A stretch of 64,000 bases of DNA from Paracoccus pantotrophus (GTDB taxonomy: Bacteria; Pseudomonadota; Alphaproteobacteria; Rhodobacterales; Rhodobacteraceae). The notes under the pieces are model-generated. The model did no database searches, had not been told where the DNA came from, and saw only the letters and a program-made list of their open reading frames with translations. Positions 24,801 to 33,825 of this stretch are shown in pieces. The translations under genes were made by a program, and so were the position numbers. Position 1 is the stretch's first letter. The number at the start of each line of letters is the position of its first letter. The DNA is taken from NCBI RefSeq assembly GCF_008824185.1, contig NZ_CP044426.1:1434501-1498500 (forward strand). The letters run 5' to 3'.

Positions 24801-26448
24801 GATCCAGCTGGCTGCGGGTCAGGCTGTGATCCTCGAAAGCCAGCGCCACCGCATCGGGGTTCTCGGCGGCCTTTTCCGCGATCAGCTCGTGAATGCAGGC
24901 CAGCCGCACATCCAGCTGCGTGGCATTGCGGCCGACCAGCAGCTCCTCGCGCTCGGCCGCGTCCATCAGGGGGATGTCGCGCAGCGCCGTGGAGCCGGGC
25001 AGCGCCAGCCCGCCGTCCAGCGCCCGGGCCAGCCGCTGCGCCTGCGCCGGCGTGACGCGGGCCGGGTCGTGGTCCAGCCATGCGCCGTCCCCGGCCAGGG
25101 TCACGGTCAGCGCCGCGCCATTGACCGGGCCGCCGGCATGCAGGCTGATCGCCAGATCCGGCGTGGCCATGTCGCGCAGCTCGGGCGCGCGGTGCAGCAG
25201 GTCGGCCATGAAGAAGCCGCGCTTCGCCTGATCGGCGATCTCTGCCGCCAGCGCCTGTCCCAGATCGGCCAGCGTGCGCTCGCCCGGCGCCTCGACCGCC
25301 AGCGGCTGCCAGTCGGCAACGATGCCCGCCGCCTCGGGCTGGCCCTGCGGCCGCAGCGCCAGGTCGAACTGGGCCTGTCCGGCCAGCCGCGCCAGCAGCG
25401 CCGCGGCCAGCGCGATGCGCTCGGGCGCATCGCCGGGCAGCAGGGGCAGGCGCTGCGTCGCGCCCGAGCCCTCGCCCGGCAGCACCGCCGGGTTCATCCG
25501 CGTCAGCCGCGCGCGCCAGAAGCCGTCATGCTTGGCGGCCTGCGCGGCCAGATCGGTCAGCCGCGCGCGCTCCTCGGCGGCCAGCGCCGGGATCACCGTG
25601 CCGACCGGAGGCAGCTCGCCGCGAAAGACCAGCCGGATCGCCGCATCCGCGGCGGCGATGGTGGCGATATCGCCGTGAAGGGCCAGCACGGTGCCCGGCG
25701 CGGCGCTGGCCGGCTCGGTCCCGGCCGAGGCGGTGACTGCCAGCACCCGGCCATCGGCCAGCCGGACCTTGGCCTCGGCCAGCGGGTTCCAGTAGCCGCC
25801 ATGATCGAGCCCGCGCACCAGCGCGCAGATGCGCCCCGCCGGCTGGGCAAAATCGATCACGCCCGCGGCCTCGGGGCGCTTGTCGCGGCCGACATAGCTG
25901 CGCTGCGACAGGTCCTGCTTCACCCGCTGCGAGCCGGCCCCTTCCAGCTGCGCCACCACCTCGGCAAAGCTTTCGGCCCCGCGGGCGAAGCAGCGGGCGT
26001 TCAGGGTCAGCGCGGTATCGTCGGGGCGGATCTCGAACAGGGTCTGGGTGAGGATGTCGCCCTCGTCCACGCCGCCTTCGATCATGTGCCAGGTGACGCC
26101 GTGCTGCGCCTCGCCGCCGATGATCGCCCAGACCGGGGCGTTCAGCCCCGCCAGCCGCGGCAGCGGCCCGTCGTGGAAGTTGATCGCGCCCAGCCGGCCG
26201 CGCGCCAGCATCTCGGGGCGCAGGATCGACAGGTTGGCGACGCTGAACAGCCAGTCGGCAGGCGGCGCATCGGGGGCCATCGGCGCGTCCTGATCCTCGA
26301 CCGCAAGACCGGCGCCCTGCGCCCAGTCGCGCAGGTCGGGATTGCGCGTCACCACCGCATGGATGCGATGCCCGCGCGCCAGCAGCGTCTCGGCCGCGTG
26401 GCGCAAGAGGGATTCGTTACCCACCAGAATCGCGGAAAATTGCGTCAT
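21814..26448 (-). CDS. NRPS: formyltransferase - condensation-like - adenylation (interrupted by luciferase-like monooxygenase) - carrier
   Basis: A 1544-residue synthetase. Residues 1-300 are a formyltransferase of the methionyl-tRNA type with NFHDGPLP and GGVDEGDIL, keeping the catalytic Asn, His and Asp. Residues about 305-500 look like the back half of a condensation domain without HHxxxDG. The adenylation domain follows, with IYTSGSTGRPKGV and FDISVLEIF. After that, at about residues 755-1110, a flavin-dependent luciferase-like monooxygenase is inserted (GLAIASGWQPDDFV), of the MupA/Atu3671 type. The A domain then resumes (NMYGPTETT, RKIDRKHLP) and ends in a carrier domain, DNFFALGGHSLLA, plus a Pro/Ala tail. 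Specificity positions read DILQMGMIWK, close to the known glycine code. There is no thioesterase. ATG 26448 overlaps the GT2 stop as ATGA. Confidence 0.92.
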   Translation of the reverse strand: MTQFSAILVGNESLLRHAAETLLARGHRIHAVVTRNPDLRDWAQGAGLAVEDQDAPMAPDAPPADWLFSVANLSILRPEMLARGRLGAINFHDGPLPRLAGLNAPVWAIIGGEAQHGVTWHMIEGGVDEGDILTQTLFEIRPDDTALTLNARCFARGAESFAEVVAQLEGAGSQRVKQDLSQRSYVGRDKRPEAAGVIDFAQPAGRICALVRGLDHGGYWNPLAEAKVRLADGRVLAVTASAGTEPASAAPGTVLALHGDIATIAAADAAIRLVFRGELPPVGTVIPALAAEERARLTDLAAQAAKHDGFWRARLTRMNPAVLPGEGSGATQRLPLLPGDAPERIALAAALLARLAGQAQFDLALRPQGQPEAAGIVADWQPLAVEAPGERTLADLGQALAAEIADQAKRGFFMADLLHRAPELRDMATPDLAISLHAGGPVNGAALTVTLAGDGAWLDHDPARVTPAQAQRLARALDGGLALPGSTALRDIPLMDAAEREELLVGRNATQLDVRLACIHELIAEKAAENPDAVALAFEDHSLTRSQLDRAANALAEKLVAMGVGPDQPVGLFAKRSPELVIGALAIWKAGGAYVPLDPDYPADRIELYIEDSGARVVLVQDGLAERLPAHGAQVVAIPTDLPHGLVAAPVNQAGPENLAYLIYTSGSTGRPKGVMVEHRNVANFFAGMDVVIPHQPGDAWLAVTSLSFDISVLEIFWSLARGLKLVIAGEESRLAVSSTPAQPRREPSGGMDFSLFYWGNDDGPGPKKYQLLLEGARFADQNGFVAVYTPERHFHAFGGPYPNPAVSGAAVAAVTKNVAVRAGSCVLPLHHPARVAEEWAVIDNLTSGRAGLAIASGWQPDDFVLRPENAPPNNKTALAQGIDQLRRLWRGEAVEFPRKDGSLFGVVTQPRPVQKELPLWMTVAGNPETWVEAGRLGMNVLTHLLGQSIDTVAARIKDYHAALREAGHDPARFTVTLMLHTCLAEDRETAREIAREPMKNYLKSAAALVKQYAWDFPAFRRPAGMTNPMAIDLGSLSEEELDGILEFAFLRYFEDSGLFGSIEDGIARVEQLKAIGVGEIACLIDYGIAPEQVMAGFPLLARLRAEVNPHGAEPEDGDFSIAAQIRRWKVTHLQCTPSMARILVSDPQVAAAMAGLKCMMVGGEALPPSLLAEIRAATRARVLNMYGPTETTIWSTVADLTDAAEVTLGRPIANTQLYVLDADGVPAPPGAPGELWIGGHGVTRGYWRREDLTAAAFRPDPFVPADRGAPWGARMYRTGDLVRWREDGGLDYIGRADHQVKLRGFRIELGEIEARLAAQPGVREAVALVREDAPGDKRLVAYVTGAGELCEKGLREALLAHLPAHMVPGRIVRLEKMPLTPNRKIDRKHLPVPGAVASAPVAAPTVEATTAVAANAPTEDLAQAVQALWSEVLGVEQIGPRDNFFALGGHSLLAIQLHRTMRDRLALPRLGVTDIFRFPVMADFLKHVASLAPASTAAAPAVPAPAPAPTPKPTPPAVPEPVLAAEDAMARRRALRAQLRGGR

Positions 26449-27443
26449 GGCTTACCCTTTTCAACATGAACGGGCTTTGGTTGCGGACGAAAGGCGTGAC
26501 GCATCAGCTGCGCCAGATGGCCCGGCGGCCCGTCCGGCTTGCGCCCCGACAACAGGCAGCGCAGGCGGAACACCCCCGCGCCCCCCAGATGGGCGGCCGT
26601 GGCCCAAAGCGCACCCAGCCGCCCATGATGTTTCTCGAAATAGCGCCGGCGCGAGTCGTACCAGTAATCCGGCGCGCGCCGCCATTCCTTCATGCCGGTG
26701 CTGACCGAACCGATATGCAGCACCAGGCTTTCGACGACGTAATGGGTCTGCCAGCCCGCCAGCGCGGCGCGACGGCACAAGTCGGTTTCCTCGTAGTAAA
26801 GAAAGAACCCCTCGTCGAAGAGCCCGATGCGGTCCAGCACCTCCATGCGGATCATCATCGACGCCCCCGCCGACCAGTCCACCCGCCCCGAGACCAAGGG
26901 CTGGGGCAGCGAGACGACCTTGCGGCTGAGCAGGCGCGAGATCGGCCCGGTGCGGCTCATCGCCTCGAACTCGCTCAGGGCGCTGGGAAAGCGGAAGGCG
27001 GTGGTATGCGGCACGTCATCGGTGCCGCGCAAGCGCGAGCAGGCGATCCCGGCCCGCGGATGCGCAGCCAGATAGTCGACCAGCGCCCGGATCGCGCCGG
27101 GCTGCGGAATGGCGTCCGAGTTCAGCAGATAGACCAGGTCGGCGCGGCGCCCGTCCGGCAGACCCTGCCGGATGCCGTGATTGTTGCCGGCGCCGAAGCC
27201 GCCGTTCCAGCCCGACTGCACCACCGCGACGCGATCCGAAGGCCAGCCGCGCACCTGCGCCCCGGCCAGCATCGCCTCGTAGCTGCCATCGCCGGAATCG
27301 TTGTCCACGATGGTCAGCCCGCCATCGATGCCCTGCATTTCGCGCAACGCGGCCTCGGCGGCCTGCAAGGACATCTCTGGCGTGCGCCAGTTCAGCACGA
27401 TGACATGGACGCTGGGCGGGGTGGCGGCCTGGTCCATGGTCAC
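26445..27443 (-). CDS. Glycosyltransferase family 2 (rhamnosyltransferase-like) within the NRPS/PKS operon
   Basis: A 332-residue GT2 enzyme of the WbbL/RfbF-like group. Evidence: VIVLNWRTPEMSLQ, IVDNDSGDGS, the acceptor-binding GWNGGFGAGNNHGI, the metal site LLNSDAIPQPGA and the hallmark FDEGFFLYYEETDLCRR. It lies between the PKS and NRPS genes and overlaps both by four bases (GTGA with the PKS stop, ATGA with the NRPS start), so the three are one translational unit. A start at ATG 27437 is possible. The placement is unusual and implies that the polyketide/peptide product is either glycosylated or added to a sugar. The sugar transferred is unknown. Confidence 0.88.
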   Translation of the reverse strand: MTMDQAATPPSVHVIVLNWRTPEMSLQAAEAALREMQGIDGGLTIVDNDSGDGSYEAMLAGAQVRGWPSDRVAVVQSGWNGGFGAGNNHGIRQGLPDGRRADLVYLLNSDAIPQPGAIRALVDYLAAHPRAGIACSRLRGTDDVPHTTAFRFPSALSEFEAMSRTGPISRLLSRKVVSLPQPLVSGRVDWSAGASMMIRMEVLDRIGLFDEGFFLYYEETDLCRRAALAGWQTHYVVESLVLHIGSVSTGMKEWRRAPDYWYDSRRRYFEKHHGRLGALWATAAHLGGAGVFRLRCLLSGRKPDGPPGHLAQLMRHAFRPQPKPVHVEKGKP

Positions 27444-30400
27444 TCCGCCGCCTTGACCCTAGCCGGGGCGTCCGCATCGGCATCGCGCAGGATCTCGCGC
27501 AGAACCGAGGCAAGGCGGCGCACGTTCGGCTCCAGCACCATGGAATCGTGGTCGCCCGGCACCTCGATCACCCGCAGGTCGGGCATCCAGGGCGTCCAGC
27601 CATTGTCCTCGACCACATAGTCGCGGCCGGAATTGATCCAGCGCCCGCCCGTCACCTTCCAACGCCGGTCGAGCGGCGGGCGGAACATCGCCACCGGTCC
27701 GGCCCAGACCGAAAGCCGCATCTTGGGCAGCGCCGCCAGGAAAGCCGCCTCGATGGCGAGGTCGTGGAAGGTGCCGGTCGCCTCCGAGCCGACCTCGGCC
27801 TCGACCGCTCTGGCCTTGCTGCGGCGCTGGAACTCGTAGGCGACGCGGTCGCGCAGCCATTTCCAGAGAAAGCCCGCGCCCCCCTCGCGCAATTCGCCCA
27901 GGCGGATCGCCAGCCGGTCCTTGCGGCTGACCGGCTCGCGCAGCGGCAAGGGCGTGTCGAGCATGACCAGCATCGCCACCTCCTCGCCCGCCGCGCGCAA
28001 CTGCCGCGCCATCTCATAGGCGGTCAGCCCGCCGCCCGAGAAGCCGCCGATCAGATAGGGGCCGGTCGGCTGCACCTGGCGCAGTTCCTCGATATAGTCG
28101 CGGGCGGCCTCGGTGAAATCCTCATGCGGCTTGTCGTCGCCCAGAAGGCCGCGCGCCTGGATACCCCAGAAGCGGCGGTCCGGCCCCAGCCGCTGCGCCA
28201 GCTGCCGCAGGTTCATGATGTTGCCGAACATGCCGGCGACCATGAAGAAGGGCGTGCCCTCGCCCCGCCCGCCCATATCGACGAGGAAGCGGAAGCGCGG
28301 CCGGGCCGAGACCGGCAGCTCGCGCACGTTGTCGGGCGAGACCAGCTCGCGCGGGCCGGTGCGCTCCTCGACCAATGCGGCCAATTCGGCGATGGTCGGC
28401 GCCTCGAACAGGGTCGAGATCGGCAGGTCGACGCCGAAAGCCTTGCGCAGCTGGCCGAACATGCGCACCGCGATCAGCGAATGGCCGCCCAGGTCGAAGA
28501 AGCTGTCGGCGGCGCCGACCTGGGCGATGCCCAGGAGTTCGGACCAGATCGCCGCCAGCTCGGCCTGGATGCCCGGCGACGGTTCGACGAAATCGCTGTC
28601 GAGGTCGGGGCGCTCGAAGCCGCCCTCGGCGGGCGCGGCATCCTCGACCACCCCCGCCTCGGCGATCAGCGCCGGCAGGTCCAGCGACGAGACATAGACT
28701 TGAGAAAGCCCGGTCGAGATGGCGCGGCTGAGCATGGCCGGGCCGATGGCGGCCGGGATGCCCTGGCTGATATTGTGATGCAAGCGCCGCTCGGCCGGGG
28801 ACAGGCTGCGCGGCGGCTGCACCCGCGCCTGCGGCGTGGCGGCAATCGCCGCCGCCAGCTTGCGCAGGGCAAAGCCCTTGATCTCGGCGCAGACCGTGCC
28901 GTCCGCCGCCGCCAGGGTGATGTCGAATTGCGCCATGCCCTGCGCGTCGATGTTCTCGCCGGCATTGCGGATGCGGCTGATGACCTGCGCCGGCAAGGGC
29001 GCATAAAGCCGAATCGAACCATAGCCCATCGGCACCCAGAGATGCTCGGGCGTCCAGCCCTTGATAAGCGGCATGGCCCAGCCGGTGGCGATGTCCAGAA
29101 GCGCCGGATGCGCCAGCCATTCCCCGGCCTCGGCAGCGTATTCGGGCGCAAGCGACAGCTCCGCCACGCCCTCGTCGCCGACAATGCGATAGCGGCGCAG
29201 CACCTGCCAGCGCGGGCCGAAATCCATCCGGCCTTCCTGCGCCGAAGGCAGCGCCGCGCCCTGCCCGTCCCGATCCCACGGCCCGCCGACGGCCAGCGGC
29301 TCGGGCGCCGCCTCGTGCAATCCGAAAACCAGCGCCGAGACATTCGGCTCGCCCTGCGGATCGTCCAGGATCTCGACGCGCATGGCATCGCCCTCGGGCA
29401 GGACGCGGGTGCTGACCAGCGCGGTATCGAAAACCAGCACCGGGCGGCGGAATTCCAACTCGCGGATCGCCAGCGGCAGGGCCAGCCCGCATTCCAGCGC
29501 GGCTTCCGAGATCAGCTCGATCCAGCCGGTGCCGGGCATCAGCGCCTGGCCCTGGGCGGTCTTGTGGCCGCCGATGATCCAGTCCTGCATCTTCAGCGCG
29601 GTGCGGAACTCGCGCCCGCCCGGCATGGGCAGGCTTTCGTCCAAGAGCGGCCGGCCCTGCGGCACAGCGACGGCCGAGGCGGTGTCGAGCCCCATCGCCC
29701 GCGCCGCCATGCCGGCATCGGCCCAGACGCCCCAGTTGACCGCCACCACCCGGCCCAGCGCCGCGGGCGCCAAGCGTGCCACCGCGTTCAGATATTCGTT
29801 GGCGGCGACGTAATCCGCCTGCCCCGCCGGCGCGATCACCGAGGAGGTCGAGGAGAACAGCACCGTCAGCTTGGCGGGATTGTCCGCCAGCGCCTCGATC
29901 AGCGCGCGGGTGCCCAGCAGCTTCGGCGCCAGCACGTCCCAGGCCTCGTCGTCGGTCTTGGCGGCGATCAGGCTGTCGCGGATCACGCCCGCGGCGTGCA
30001 GCACCACGTCGAGGCTGCCGAAGCGCGCCTTGGTCTCGGCCACGGCGCGGGCCATGTCCTCGGGGCTGGTCACGTCGGCGCGGATCGCCAGCACCTCGGC
30101 GCCCAGCGATTCCAACTGCCGGACCGAGGCCATGACGGCCGGCGAATCCACCCGGCCGCGCGTGGTCAACGCCAGTTTCGCGCCGCCGCGCTGCGCCAGC
30201 TCACGGGCGATGGCCTGGCCGATGCCGCCGAAGCCGCCGGTGATCAGGCAGGCCGCGCCCTGCGGGATGGCGGCCATGCCGTCATCCTCCAGCGCGACCT
30301 TTTCAAGGCTTTGCTCAAAGCGGCGCCCGTCGCGCCATGCGGCGACGGCGGCGCCCGAGGGGGCCAGCGCCTCCTCCAGCAGGTTGGCGGCCAGCGCCTC

Positions 30401-33400
30401 CAGGCCCCCCTTCGCCGGCAGACGCACATCCACCAGACGGCCCGAGACGTTCGGCATCTCATGCGGCATGACGCGGATCGGCCCGGCGGCGGTGGCCTTT
30501 TCCGGCACCGGCGCCGGTTCGTCGGCGACGCGCAGCGCGTCGTTGCAGATGGCGATCACCTCCAGCTTCGCATCCGGCAGTTCGGCGCCGATGGCCTGGG
30601 CCAGATGCAAAAGGCCGAAGAAGCCGCGCTCCAACTGGCTGTTGAGCAGGCTGGAGCCGGGACGGAACTTCGCCCCCTGCGTCACCGACCACAGATGCAG
30701 GATGCGGTCGGGCACCATGTCCTGCCCGGCCAGCGCGGCCAGCAGCATCTCATAGCCCTCGCGGTCGGATTCGACCGGAAGGGTGAAGCGGTCTTGGCCC
30801 TTATCGGCGAAGGTATCGCCCACCTCGACCGCCGCGACGCGCTGGCCGCGGGACCGCAGCGCATCGATCACGCGCTCGGCAAGGCCCAGATCGTCGGCAA
30901 AGACCAGCCAGTTCCGCTGCCCCTGCGCGACCGGCCCCTGCGGCCCGATCTCGATATTCGGCGATGCCAGCTTCCAGGCCGGGCGCCAGCCCCAGTCCGC
31001 CGGCTCCTCGATCCGGGCCAGTTCCTCGGCGGTCTCCGCCGCGGCATTGGCCGAACGCTCGATGAAATAGCGCCTGCGCTGGAAGGCATAGCCCGGCAGC
31101 GACAGGCGCCGGCGCCGGGCACCGCCCCAGACCTGATCCCAGTCGATCTGCCCGCCGCAGGCCCAGAAGCGCGCCAGCGCAGCCATGAAATAGCTGTCGT
31201 CGCCGGTGGCGTGATCGCGGTGGCGCAGGGTCGAGATCACCTGGTTGGCGGCGACCGCCGGATGCGCCTTGGTCATGGCCTGCATGGCCCGGCCCGGCCC
31301 GACCTCGACGAACACCCGCCCCGGCACCTGCGCCAGATGCGCGATGCCGTCGGCAAAGCGCACGGTGCCGCGCAGATGCGCGACCCAATAGTCGGGGCTG
31401 GTCGCCTCGGCCGCCGTCAGCGGCAGGCCCGAGCGGTTCGAGATGATCGGGATCTGCGGCGCATTCAGCGGGATCGAGGCGAGATAGGCGCGGAATTCGC
31501 CCAGCACCGGCTCCAGCAGCCGCGAATGCGCGGCGATGGAGATGGCAATGCGCTGGCATTCCACCTCGCGCGCCGCCATGCGCTCGGCAAAGCGGTCCAG
31601 CGCCGCGTCAGGGCCGGAGACCACCGACAGGCCCGGCCCGTTCACCGCCGCGAGGTCCAGTTCCAGTTCGGCCAGCTCGGCGGCGAAATCCTCGGGCGCA
31701 AGCGGCACCGACAGCATGCCGCCCGCCGGCACCCGGTCCATCAGCAGCCCGCGCAGGCGCACCAGGCCGATGCAATCCTGAAAGCTCATCACGCCGGCGA
31801 TGCAGGCAGCGGTGTTCTCGCCCATGGAATGGCCGATCAGCGCCGCCGGCGTCACGCCCCAGCTGATCCACAGCTGCGCCAGCGCGTATTCGGTGATCAT
31901 CAGCAGCGGCAGTTGCAGCGAGGGCTGCAGAAGCCGGCGGTCCGCCTCGGCCTCGGCGCCCGGCTCGGGCAGCCAGAGCGCGCGCAGGTCGGTGCCATGC
32001 GTGGCCGCCATATGGTCGAGGCCGCGGTCCATCCATTCGCGGAACACCGGCTCGGTCTGGTAGAGTCCGCGCGCCATGCCGGCATATTGCGCGCCGCCGC
32101 CGGGCAGCATGAACACCGCCTCGGCCGGATCGCCCGCCTGCTGGTGATCGAAGACCAGCAGCGGATCGGGATCGGCCAGAAGCCGCGCCGCCTCGGCCGC
32201 ATCATGCGCGACCAGCACGCGCCGGCGGTCGAACTGCCGCCGGCCCTGCGTCAGGGTAAAGCACAGGTCGGCCATGTCCACGCCCGGATTGGCCTGCAGC
32301 CAGCCCGCCAGCGCGGCCGAATTGGCATCCAGCGCCGCCTTGCTGCGGCCCGAGACGGCGATGATGTGGAAGGGCCAGTCGGATTCGTCCGAAGCCTCGG
32401 CCAGCGGCGGTTCCTGCACGATCACATGCGCATTGGTGCCGCCGACGCCCAGCGAGTTCACCCCGGCCCGGCGCGGTCCCGGCACCGGCCAGTCGCTGAG
32501 CCGGTCGTTGACCTGGAACGGTCCGCCCTCAAAGTCGATGGCGGGGTTGGGCGCCTCGTAGTTCAGGCTGGCCGGGATCTTGCCGTGATGCACCGCCAGC
32601 GCCGACTTGATGAGGCCCGCGCTGCCCGCCGCCGTATCCAGATGGCCGATATTGGTCTTGACCGAGCCGATGCGGCACGGCCCCTGCCGCGTGCCGTCCG
32701 AGACCCGCGCATAGGCCTGGTTCAGCGCCGCCACCTCGATCGGGTCGCCCAGCGCCGTGCCGGTGCCGTGGCATTCGACATAGCCGATGCTGTCCGAGGA
32801 AACCCCGGCCATGACCAGCGCCTCGGCCACCGCCTGCGCCTGGCCCTCGACGCTGGGGCCAGATAGCCCGCCTTGGCGGCGCCGTCGTTGTTGATGGCCG
32901 AGCCCTTGATGACCGCCCAGATGTGATCGCCGTCGGCCAGCGCATCACGCAGCCGGCGCAGCGCCACCACCGCCGCGCCGCTGCCGAAGACGGTGCCCTG
33001 CGCGCGATGGTCGAAGGCATGGCAATGGCCGTCGGGCGACAGGATCTCGTTCTCCTTGTAGAGATAGCCGAGGCCATGCGGCAGCTCGATGGTCACGCCG
33101 CCGGCCAGCGCCATGTCGCATTCGCCCGAGTTGAGCGACTGGCAGGCCATGTGGATCGCCACCAGCGAGCTGGAACAGGCGGTCTGCACGCTGATGCTGG
33201 GCCCCTTGAGGTCGAAGACATGGCTGACGCGGGTGGACAGGAAATCCTTGTCGTTGCCGGTATGGCGCAGCAGGAAATGGCCCACGCCATCGACCAGGTC
33301 GCGGTTCGAGCAGACGTTCCAATAGTAATAGCTGCCCATGCCGCAACCGGCCCAGACGCCGATATTGCCGGCGAAACGCTCGGGCGGGTGGGCGGCATCC

Positions 33401-33726
33401 TCCAGCGCGTGCCAGCAGGTTTCCAGGAACTTGCGGTGCTGCGGGTCCATGATCGCCGCTTCCTTGGGCGAAAGCCCGAAGAACTCGGCATCGAATTCGT
33501 CGAACTGCCCGAGGATGCCGGCCGAAGGCACATAGTTCGGATCCGACAGCCGCGCCCGCGACTCGCCCCGCGCGATCAGCTCGGCCTCGGGGATGCGCCG
33601 GATCGACTCGACCCCGCGGCACAGGTTGTCCCAGTATTCGGCGACCCCCGCGGCGCCCGGCAACTGGGCGGCCATGCCGATGATAGCGATATCACCGTCT
33701 TCGACGGCGGGTTTGTCAAAGACCAT
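27440..33726 (-). CDS. Type I polyketide synthase KS-AT-KR-DH-carrier-TE, interrupted by a one-base frameshift
   Basis: If one missing base is restored, this is a 2095-residue single-module PKS. Order: ketosynthase (Cys in VQTACSSSL near residue 184; His in ECHGTGTALGDP and KTNIGHLDTA), acyltransferase (GHSMGENTA; AAHS), ketoreductase (TGGFGGIGQAIA; Tyr and Asn in DYVAANEYLNA), dehydratase (HKTAQGQALMP; HPALLDIA), a peptidyl-type carrier (SFFDLGGHSLIAV) and a thioesterase (GGFSGGGLTA; His in PGDHDSM). The reading frame breaks at a run of four G (32854-32857 on the plus strand); five would restore GYLAPSVEGQAQAVA. ATG 33726 has GAGG seven bases before. The enzyme probably receives the NRPS product, since the NRPS has no release domain. 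The frameshift may be a sequencing error. Confidence 0.88.
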
Positions 33727-33825
33727 GCGGTGCCTCATTGAACTCGTGGAATGCCCCGGCGGGCAGCAATGACTTAACAACTGGCGCGCGTATCCGGCAT
33801 AGCGAATCCGGCGCTTCGGACCAAC

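Noticed and set aside
21496..26469. Very long open frame on the plus strand, opposite the NRPS
   Set aside because: Same reason: shadow of the NRPS coding strand with no recognisable domain.
27548..32866. Very long open frame on the plus strand, opposite the PKS
   Set aside because: It is antisense to a well-supported PKS and is His/Arg/Gly/Ala-rich without motifs; high G+C makes such frames common.
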